Assembly: GCA_031082105.1 (NCBI GenBank)
Contig: JAVHLO010000197.1
Location: forward strand, 1 to 6,511
DNA: 6,511 nt
From: Planctomycetota bacterium
GTDB lineage: Bacteria; Planctomycetota; MHYJ01; JACQXL01; JAVHLO01
Reading direction: 5' to 3'
In this document: positions 1 to 5,294 of the stretch, in pieces
Position numbering within the stretch: position 1 is the first letter of the stretch
How the letters are laid out: each line of letters begins with the position of its first letter
Made by a program: the position numbers and the translations under genes
Notes under the pieces: generated by a model
The model's database searches: none
Seen by the model: only the letters and a program-made list of their open reading frames with translations
What the model was told of the DNA's origin: nothing

Positions 1-135
1 TACCCGACGCTCACCGCATGCTTCGCCAACGTGACGACAGTGTACCTGGAAGTCGAGGTGGCGGGAGAGACACTGTCGCCTCGTACGCAGATGTTGTCGG
101 CGGCGTACGCGCTGAACGCGGACGCGCTCGACGGA
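1..135 (+). other. C-terminal end of an N-terminal 'YQGRL...LSPR...YALNADxLDG' domain
   Basis: Residues read from base 1 contain VYLEVEVAGETLSPRTQ, then MLSAAYALNADALDG with NADALDG at 115-135. In many environmental bacterial surface proteins I recall a module that begins after the signal peptide with a phrase like 'INYQGRLTD', runs about 120 residues, and ends in 'LYLEV.V.GE.LSPRQ.L.S.PYALNAD.VDG'. The window catches only the last third of that module. This supports placing the true start upstream and predicts an exported protein. Family assignment is from pattern memory, not from a search. Confidence 0.7.
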
Positions 136-3100
136 AGGAACTCCGGGAACGCGAGCGGCAATATCCCGATCTCGAATGGCACGGTGAACACGAACCTGAA
201 CGCGGACCTGCTCGACGGGCTCACGTCGGCTGACTTCGCACCGGCGAGCGGATCGAGCAGCTACGTCCAGCTCGCGCCCGCGGCGGCGCAGACATGGACG
301 ACCGCGAACACGGGTATCTTCCTGAGCGAGACGGGCGCGGGCAGCCCGTTCCTGATGCGGCTGCAGACGGGCGGTTCTGACATGCTTGTGCTGGGCAACA
401 CGGGGAACATGTCCCTGAACGGCGACCTGCAGGTGATGGGCAACGACCTCCAGGACAATAGCGGCAACGCGCGGTTGACTCTGGGCACGACGGTCACGAC
501 GCCTGCGGGCACGCACTTCAGCGTGACGGGCAACACCACACTGGGCGACGCGGGCGCAGACACGTTGACGTTCAATGCGAACACGCTGGCGATACCGAAC
601 AACCTGAATGTGGATGCGGACACGTTGTTTGTCGACGCGACAAACAACCGCGTCGGCATCGGCACGGCGTCACCCGGCGCGAGCCTGCATATGCTTGGAA
701 GGGCATTGTTCAACTCCAGCGGGGCGACGACCGGAAGCGACGGCATTGTGCTGAGTGTCGTCAAACCGTCGGGCGCATCCAATGCGCCGGCTCTGGAACT
801 GCTATCATACGCCTCTGACGGACCCGGTGCGATTATCGGTTCTCAAGCGGGCGGGAGCCAGGCAGCGCCGTCCGCGTCGGCAGTGAACAACCAGTTCCTG
901 TCATTGAGAGGGTACGGACACGATGGCTCGGCCTATGCCTGTGGAGCGAACATCATCATGCGGACGCCGGGCGTCTGGACGACGGCCTCGCATCCAACTC
1001 AGATCGAGTTCTTGACGACCGCTGCGGGCACGACCACGGTTACGGAGCGCATGAGGATTGATAGCGCGGGCAATGTCGGCGTCGGCACGGCGAGTCCGGC
1101 GACGGCTCTGCACGTGAGTCCTGCGACGGGCTTGACACTGGGGCTGGACGCGGCAACGAACACGGCCGGGAAGATCACTTTGATCGGCGCCGGTGCCAAC
1201 GATTTCTACACGGTTCTCCAGACCGCGACGCAGACGGCCAACGTGACGTACACGCTGCCGACGGCCGGCGGCTCGGCAGGGCAGTTGCTTTCGACGGACG
1301 CGGGCGGAAACATGTCGTGGACGGGCAACGTGCCCGGGAGCGACACGGACTACATCTGGAACCAGACTGCGGGCGCGCAGAACGCGAGCTTCTGGCTTGA
1401 CGGCAGCGGTACGGCCCGGTTCGGTGCGAACCCCTCGCAGAGCGGCGCGATAAGGATGTCGAACAACACGTGGATCACCGCGCGAAACGCGGCGAACTCG
1501 GCGGATTTGAACATGATCGAGGTGAGTTCGGGCAACAACGTTCGGCTGGGGACATCGAGCATTGAAATCCCGACGGCGAATCTGGTGACGCTCACGACGA
1601 CGAACCCGGCTGCGCCGCGGACGTACACGATACCCGACGCCGGCGCCAACGATGACTTCGTATTCCGCACGGCCAGCCAGACGCTGACAAACAAGACGCT
1701 AAGCACGAGCTGCACGTGGAACGGCAATACGATCGGCGCCGCTTACGGCGGCACGGGCCAGAACAGCTCGGCCTGGACGGGGCTGGTGAAGGTCTCCGGC
1801 GGAACATGGTCGACAGCCACAGGTGGAACCGACTATGAGAACCCGCTCACCTTCACCAACGGGTTGACGCGGACTTCCAACGACGTCCACCTCGGTGGGG
1901 CATTGGAAGGCGCCACGACAATCACCAACGGCACTGCGTCCAACCTCGTGATCAACCTGTCATCTACCGGAGACTTTGACATTCAGGATAACGGCACGTC
2001 CGCGTTGTTTGTCAGAGACGACGGCAACGTCGGTATCGGCCAGTCGAACCCGTCGCAGAAACTGGTGGTGAACGGCAACATCAGGATTGAAGGGTCAAAC
2101 AACATCTACAAGGACGGCAGCCAGGCGCTGGGGCTCTATGACGGCACCAATCTGACGTTGTCCCTCTCGTCCGGCGGCAACTTCGTGTACTATCCGTTCA
2201 AGATGATGAGCGGAGGATCCGCTGCCGCGACCATGTACACGTTCAACGGGGACGACAACACCGGCATGTTCAGTCCGGGCGCCGATTCGCTGGCATTCAG
2301 CACTGCAGGGACATCGAGACTGCATATCGCGAGCGACGGGAGTGTCGGTATCGCAACGACCGCGCCGAGCGCGTCATTGAGTATCGCAGAGAGCGTGGGA
2401 CTGGGAACCGTGTCCAACGGCACCTACGCCGGCTTCGCGAACGCGGGACTCATCTTCAAGTCCGCCAGCGGCGGCCCCATACTCCAGTCGCCCGGCGCCT
2501 TCATCACGTATGCTCTTCAGGGGCAGTACGGGGCGGATATCCAGTTCGTCACGCGCCCGGAGGCAGGGACGAACGCGCAGGAGATAATGCGCATAGCGTC
2601 GGCCGGCAACGTGGGTGTCGGAGTAACGAGTCCGACGACGAAGATCGACACGGTCGGCGGCCTGCGCTTGCGGCAGTCAGGCGGCGGCAACCCGGCGGCG
2701 TCGCTGATCGAGCTCGGAAATCGCAGCACAACGTGGACATACGGGGTCAACTTCAACGCATATTACGACGGAACCTGGAAGTACAGATCCACGGACTATG
2801 CGGCGTCGATCGGGTTCGACAACGTCGGCAGCCTCTGCTTCGATACGATGGCGTCTGGTACGGCCGGCAATGCGCTGACGTTCTCGCGGAAGATGACGAT
2901 CCTGAACGACGGCAAGGTCGGCATCGGCACGGCGAGCCCGACCAACAGGCTGCACGTGGAGGGCACGGGCGGCGGCTCGGCGGGCATCTATCTGAACAGT
3001 GCTGTGCCCTCCAGCACCGCTTCGACCCTGTACAACAACGGCGGGACTCTTTACTGGAATGGGTCTGCAGTCGGCGGCGGCAGCCTGACCAGCGACGGCA

Positions 3101-5178
3101 ACGGCACGGCGACGCGCGTGGCCTTCTGGTCAACCAGTAATACCGTGCTGGGCGGCAGCGCGAACCTCTATTGGGACAACGGGTTCAACCGGCTCGGGAT
3201 CGGGACAGCAAGCCCGGCCACGGCCCTTGAAGTGAGCGGTACGGTCAGGGCCACGAAATGGGAGGACTCAGGGAACCCGGCAGCCTGCTACATGGACCTC
3301 GACTCTGCCGGCATCGCGCTGCAGACTCCGTCGGGGAACATCATCGGCGGCACGATCTCGGCGGCCAACGGTTCCGCCGGCACTCCAGCCTTCAATTTCT
3401 ACAATGCAGGCGGCGACTCCAATACGGGCATTTTCCGTCCCGCGGAAGATACGATGGCGTTCTCCGTCGGCGGAAGCGAGAAGGTGCGGCTCAATTCGAG
3501 CGGGCAGTTGGGAATCGGCACGACCGGACCGGGTTATCCGCTCGACATCAAGTATGGCGATGTCAACGACGCGGCCATCAGGATCGGAAACACTGCTAAC
3601 TCGGTGACGATGGGTCTGTGGTTCGGGATCGCCAGTCAATTCTACATTCAACGCGGCAGCGGGAACCACTTCCTGATCGACGCCAGCGGCAACGTGGGTA
3701 TGGGCGGCGTATACAGTCCGGGGGCCGTGCTCGACGTGAAGACGCTGGACGCCTCCGGCGCCGCGATCGCGTTGCGCGTTTCAAAAGGCGACTCCACGAC
3801 CCACACGCCCCTCTTTCACGTGCTGAAGACCGGTGATGTCGGTATCGGGACGGCGTCACCGGCCGTGCGTCTGGATGTTGTGGGCGGCAACGTCACGATT
3901 GATAACAACAAGGTCTACGCGGGGAGAAGAAACTCCGACAGCCTCATGATAGGAATGATGAAGATAGATACCAGCGACTTCATCGAGATAGGACCGCTTT
4001 GGTCCCAGGTTCCGGCGGGCATCAAATTCTCTATCAACGGCAGCGAGAAGATGAGAATGGATTCGTCGGGCAACTTCGGCATCGGGACCGCCGGCCCCGG
4101 CGTCAGACTCGATGTTGCAGGGGGGGCTATCAGGACCGACAACCAGTTGATTTCAACCTTGGCTACCGGTACGGCGCCGTTGGCGGTCTCTTCGACCACG
4201 GTGGTGACCAATCTGAACGCCGACTACCTCGACGGCCAGCACGGCAGCTACTACACGCCTGCCTCCTGGGTCGGCGGCGACTCTGTGAAATCGGTTGGCA
4301 ACTTCGGCCAGTGGGCGAACCACGCCACATATACCGATTTCAACGCCAACCTCACCAGGTGGGGTTGGAACTTCGTCCAGGGGACGACCAACGCACCGAA
4401 CGCGACCTCATCGCAGTGGTACAGGTTCGTCGGCTCACTGGGCGCCGACTATCCCAATCTCCAAGGCGCGGGCGCATACCGGCTCGAACTGGCAATTCCA
4501 AGATTCAACCATGCCAGCGCCGGTGTCTGGATGCGGACGATGGAAAACGGAGCGATCGGCGGATGGACACAGATCGCCGGTGGCGGTTCGAGCGACTGGA
4601 CCGATGCGGGCGACTACCTGACGCCGGCTGACGGCGGCGGCGTGTGCATCTACGAGACAGGCGCTTCCGCCGGCAACATAACCGGTGTCAACAAGCTCGA
4701 CGCGGTGCGGGTCGACCCGCCCGTCCTGATTGACGGGAAGCAGTACTCGACGTGGTGCTGGGAAGGCATCGGCCTGCGCACCGACGTGGTTGGAGTCGGC
4801 GAGCTGCGCGACGGGGTCTTCACGATCGACCTCTCCGGGCAACCGGAAAAGTCCGATCTGTGGCTCTTCTGGAACGTTGTCGCCGCGGACACGATCGTGC
4901 CGTTCGTCACTCCGCAGGACGAGGCGTACCTGATGGCCCGGATGGAAGGCAGCGTCCTCACGGTCAAGGCAGTGTCGGGTGTCAAAAACGCCAGGTTCAG
5001 CTACAGACTGTCCGCAAAGCGGATCGACATGGCCGGCCCCTCTGAGAAGGTGAACGTCAGGGACCACGACGCGTCGGCCTATGTCGACGTGAGCAAGTTC
5101 GATAAGAACGGAGTCCCGAAGGATCCGGGGCACGAAGACGTGCGCGCGACCATGGAAAACACCATGACACCTCGGTAG
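1..5178 (+). CDS. Giant repetitive tail-fibre-like surface protein (5' partial)
   Basis: The frame is open from the first base to the TAG at 5176-5178, giving 1725 visible residues. The true start lies upstream: the residues before the first GTG (31) already fit the conserved domain (YPTLTACFANVTTVYLEVEV), and no ribosome binding site precedes that GTG. Visible order: end of an N-terminal domain (1-135), NADLLDG (199-219), a shaft with eleven degenerate GxVGIGTxSPxxxLHV units (646-4116), tail-fibre linker motifs at 1243-1320 and 1621-1803, NADYLDGQHGSYY (4216-4254), a knob-like region (4333-4575) and a unique C-terminal module (4588-5175). Composition is rich in G, A, S, T and N and poor in K and C, as in extracellular fibres. 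No transmembrane helix, LPXTG, PEP-CTERM or intramolecular-chaperone peptidase (S74) signature is visible at the C terminus. The likely role is an exported adhesin or fibre; substrate and partner are unknown. By analogy with relatives, about 100-130 N-terminal residues including a signal peptide are probably missing. Confidence 0.93.
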   Translation, partial: YPTLTACFANVTTVYLEVEVAGETLSPRTQMLSAAYALNADALDGRNSGNASGNIPISNGTVNTNLNADLLDGLTSADFAPASGSSSYVQLAPAAAQTWTTANTGIFLSETGAGSPFLMRLQTGGSDMLVLGNTGNMSLNGDLQVMGNDLQDNSGNARLTLGTTVTTPAGTHFSVTGNTTLGDAGADTLTFNANTLAIPNNLNVDADTLFVDATNNRVGIGTASPGASLHMLGRALFNSSGATTGSDGIVLSVVKPSGASNAPALELLSYASDGPGAIIGSQAGGSQAAPSASAVNNQFLSLRGYGHDGSAYACGANIIMRTPGVWTTASHPTQIEFLTTAAGTTTVTERMRIDSAGNVGVGTASPATALHVSPATGLTLGLDAATNTAGKITLIGAGANDFYTVLQTATQTANVTYTLPTAGGSAGQLLSTDAGGNMSWTGNVPGSDTDYIWNQTAGAQNASFWLDGSGTARFGANPSQSGAIRMSNNTWITARNAANSADLNMIEVSSGNNVRLGTSSIEIPTANLVTLTTTNPAAPRTYTIPDAGANDDFVFRTASQTLTNKTLSTSCTWNGNTIGAAYGGTGQNSSAWTGLVKVSGGTWSTATGGTDYENPLTFTNGLTRTSNDVHLGGALEGATTITNGTASNLVINLSSTGDFDIQDNGTSALFVRDDGNVGIGQSNPSQKLVVNGNIRIEGSNNIYKDGSQALGLYDGTNLTLSLSSGGNFVYYPFKMMSGGSAAATMYTFNGDDNTGMFSPGADSLAFSTAGTSRLHIASDGSVGIATTAPSASLSIAESVGLGTVSNGTYAGFANAGLIFKSASGGPILQSPGAFITYALQGQYGADIQFVTRPEAGTNAQEIMRIASAGNVGVGVTSPTTKIDTVGGLRLRQSGGGNPAASLIELGNRSTTWTYGVNFNAYYDGTWKYRSTDYAASIGFDNVGSLCFDTMASGTAGNALTFSRKMTILNDGKVGIGTASPTNRLHVEGTGGGSAGIYLNSAVPSSTASTLYNNGGTLYWNGSAVGGGSLTSDGNGTATRVAFWSTSNTVLGGSANLYWDNGFNRLGIGTASPATALEVSGTVRATKWEDSGNPAACYMDLDSAGIALQTPSGNIIGGTISAANGSAGTPAFNFYNAGGDSNTGIFRPAEDTMAFSVGGSEKVRLNSSGQLGIGTTGPGYPLDIKYGDVNDAAIRIGNTANSVTMGLWFGIASQFYIQRGSGNHFLIDASGNVGMGGVYSPGAVLDVKTLDASGAAIALRVSKGDSTTHTPLFHVLKTGDVGIGTASPAVRLDVVGGNVTIDNNKVYAGRRNSDSLMIGMMKIDTSDFIEIGPLWSQVPAGIKFSINGSEKMRMDSSGNFGIGTAGPGVRLDVAGGAIRTDNQLISTLATGTAPLAVSSTTVVTNLNADYLDGQHGSYYTPASWVGGDSVKSVGNFGQWANHATYTDFNANLTRWGWNFVQGTTNAPNATSSQWYRFVGSLGADYPNLQGAGAYRLELAIPRFNHASAGVWMRTMENGAIGGWTQIAGGGSSDWTDAGDYLTPADGGGVCIYETGASAGNITGVNKLDAVRVDPPVLIDGKQYSTWCWEGIGLRTDVVGVGELRDGVFTIDLSGQPEKSDLWLFWNVVAADTIVPFVTPQDEAYLMARMEGSVLTVKAVSGVKNARFSYRLSAKRIDMAGPSEKVNVRDHDASAYVDVSKFDKNGVPKDPGHEDVRATMENTMTPR
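1243..1320 (+). other. Tail-fibre-like linker 'TYTLPTAGG...LSTDAGGNMSW'
   Basis: The residues read VTYTLPTAGGSAGQLLSTDA followed by GGNMSW. A 'YTLP.AGG..GQ.L.TD..G.LSW' phrase recurs in phage tail fibres and related bacterial surface proteins as a short beta segment between shaft modules. It lies in the longest gap between GIGTxSP units (1117-2022). Recognition is by motif only. Confidence 0.6.
1621..1803 (+). other. Tail-fibre-like 'TYTIPDAGAN / LTNKTL / YGGTGQ' segment
   Basis: The frame reads TYTIPDAGANDDFVF, then SQTLTNKTL (ending at 1701), then YGGTGQNSSAWTGLVKVSGG (1744-1803). The series 'YTIPDAG...LTNKTL...GGTG' in this order is a recurrent feature of phage tail fibres and their bacterial look-alikes. 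It is a second version of the YTLP linker at 1243-1320. Together the two fill most of the interval without GIGTxSP units. Confidence 0.65.
2218..2385 (+). repeat. Long internal duplication, copy A (NTGMFSPGADSLAFS module)
   Basis: A 56-residue unit contains DDNTGMFSPGADSLAFSTAG, then SRLHIASDG and the GIGTxSP-like unit GSVGIATTAPSASLSI. It aligns along its whole length with the unit at 3373-3549, sharing NTG(M/I)F.P..D(S/T)(L/M)AFS..G and the following strand and repeat. The codons are clearly diverged. Copy A has the more degraded terminal unit (GIATTAP instead of GIGTTGP). Confidence 0.8.
3373..3549 (+). repeat. Long internal duplication, copy B (NTGIFRPAEDTMAFS module)
   Basis: A 59-residue unit contains SNTGIFRPAEDTMAFSVGG, then EKVRLNSSG and GQLGIGTTGPGYPLDI. 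It is the partner of the unit at 2218-2385, with a few extra residues (NAGG before the NTGIF motif). It shows that the repeating module of this protein is larger than the GIGTxSP motif alone: leader, NTGxF.P strand pair, MRI-type strand, then GIGTxSP. Confidence 0.8.
4216..4254 (+). other. NADYLDGQHGSYY tail-fibre motif closing the shaft
   Basis: The residues read NADYLDGQHGSYY. This is a full-length form of the NADxLDGxxxxxY/F motif also found at 115-135 (NADALDG) and 199-219 (NADLLDG, followed by TSADFAPAS). The motif is common in phage tail fibres and bacterial fibre-like proteins. Here it marks the switch from the GIGTxSP shaft to the C-terminal modules. Confidence 0.75.
4333..4575 (+). 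other. Pyocin/tail-fibre knob-like domain
   Basis: About 81 residues begin with TDFNANLTRWGWNFVQG and continue through TNAPNATSSQWYRFVG and YRLELAIPRF to VWMRTMENGAIGGWTQI. The pattern 'D.N...T.G.......T..AP.......L.V.......Q..........Y.R....G.W..W..I' is what I recall for the knob domain of R-type pyocin tail fibres and related receptor-binding tips. Position, just after a NADxLDGxxxxxY motif near the C terminus, fits a receptor-binding tip. Without a profile search this is a resemblance, not a firm domain call. Confidence 0.5.
4588..5175 (+). other. Unique C-terminal module of the giant protein
   Basis: About 196 residues follow the GGGS linker. The region opens with SDWTDAGDYLTPADGGGVCI and YETG, resembling the 'W.D.G.YL.P.....V.IYETG' phrase found near the ends of related surface proteins. 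Hydrophobic strands follow (DPPVLIDGKQYSTWCWEGIG, GVFTIDLSG, DLWLFWNVV, VLTVKAVSG). A conspicuous ARFSYRLSAKRIDM strand comes next, then a charged tail rich in D, E and K up to the stop. Unlike the shaft it is not repetitive and is relatively rich in W, charged residues and two Cys (in GGGVCI and TWCWEG). It could be a cap, a trimerisation or export domain, or a surface-attachment domain. No known family is recognised with confidence. Confidence 0.55.
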
Positions 5179-5216
5179 GCCGGGGATCGGTGTTTCTCTC
5201 TCGTGGAGTAGTTGGC
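5179..5216 (+). promoter_or_regulatory. Short intergenic gap with ribosome binding site for the downstream gene
   Basis: The 38 bases between the TAG at 5176-5178 and the ATG at 5217-5219 contain GTGGAG, with GGAG at 5205-5208, 8 bases before the ATG. This fixes the start of the second gene. No hairpin followed by a T-run is visible and there is little room for a promoter, so the two genes are likely read as one transcript. Confidence 0.7.
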
Positions 5217-5294
5217 ATGAACGCCGGGAAAGGATTTTGCGGACTGGTTGCCTTGATCGTCCTGTGGTTCGTATCCCCGGGCGTCGCCTGGGGG
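5217..5294 (+). other. Sec-type signal peptide of the glycine-rich protein
   Basis: The first 26 codons read MNAGKGFCGLVALIVLWFVS then PGVAWG, followed by QWTD. There is one basic residue, a hydrophobic core of about 13 residues, a Ser-Pro-Gly break, and an A-x-G signal peptidase I site before Gln27. Cys8 sits in the early hydrophobic core, too far forward and in the wrong context for a lipobox, so a lipoprotein is unlikely. Confidence 0.82.

Larger units (their letters stand above)
646..4116 (+). repeat. Eleven degenerate GxVGIGTxSPxxxLHV protein repeats
   Basis: Units of about 16 residues lie in frame at 646-693, 1069-1116, 2023-2070, 2338-2385, 2605-2652, 2911-2958, 3187-3234, 3502-3549, 3688-3738, 3832-3879 and 4069-4116. 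The best-kept are NRVGIGTASPGASLHM (646), GNVGVGTASPATALHV (1069), GKVGIGTASPTNRLHV (2911) and GDVGIGTASPAVRLDV (3832). Weaker copies read GNVGIGQSNPSQKLVV (2023), GSVGIATTAPSASLSI (2338) and GNVGMGGVYSPGAVLDV (3688, one residue longer). Most are preceded by a short strand such as ERMRIDSA, EIMRIASA, EKVRLNSS or EKMRMDSS. Start-to-start spacing is about 141, 318, 105, 89, 102, 92, 105, 62, 48 and 79 residues. Codons differ widely between copies, so this is an old, diverged repeat family rather than a recent tandem amplification. The motif is known from large fibre-like proteins of phages and environmental bacteria; its exact fold here is inferred to be a beta-rich, probably trimeric shaft. Confidence 0.9.

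Noticed and set aside
31..33. GTG as the start of the giant protein
   Set aside because: The same frame is open to base 1 and its residues before the GTG continue the conserved domain. No Shine-Dalgarno sequence precedes it, so this is an internal Val codon.
261..782. Minus-strand open frame of 173 codons
   Set aside because: Antisense shadow of the NADLLDG and first GIGTxSP region; the apparent hydrophobicity (V, P, S, L) comes from reverse-reading GC-rich codons.
1132..1160. TTGACA-like box as an internal promoter
   Set aside because: No matching -10 element at proper spacing, and it sits within the coding frame of the giant gene.
2733..3140. Plus-strand open frame of 135 codons
   Set aside because: Out-of-frame reading within the repeat shaft, dominated by R, Q and G; no ribosome binding site or domain.
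646..4116. CRISPR-like or DNA-level tandem array
   Set aside because: The repetition is at protein level only; copies use different codons, differ in length and spacing, and are in frame within one gene.
3999..4631. Plus-strand open frame of 210 codons in another frame
   Set aside because: It lies wholly inside the giant gene, whose frame carries the conserved repeats and knob-like motif. The alternative translation is R-, Q- and G-rich with no motif.
5179..5216. Rho-independent terminator between the two genes
   Set aside because: No stable inverted repeat followed by a T-run; the only pyrimidine-rich stretch (TTTCTCTCTC) lacks a preceding hairpin.
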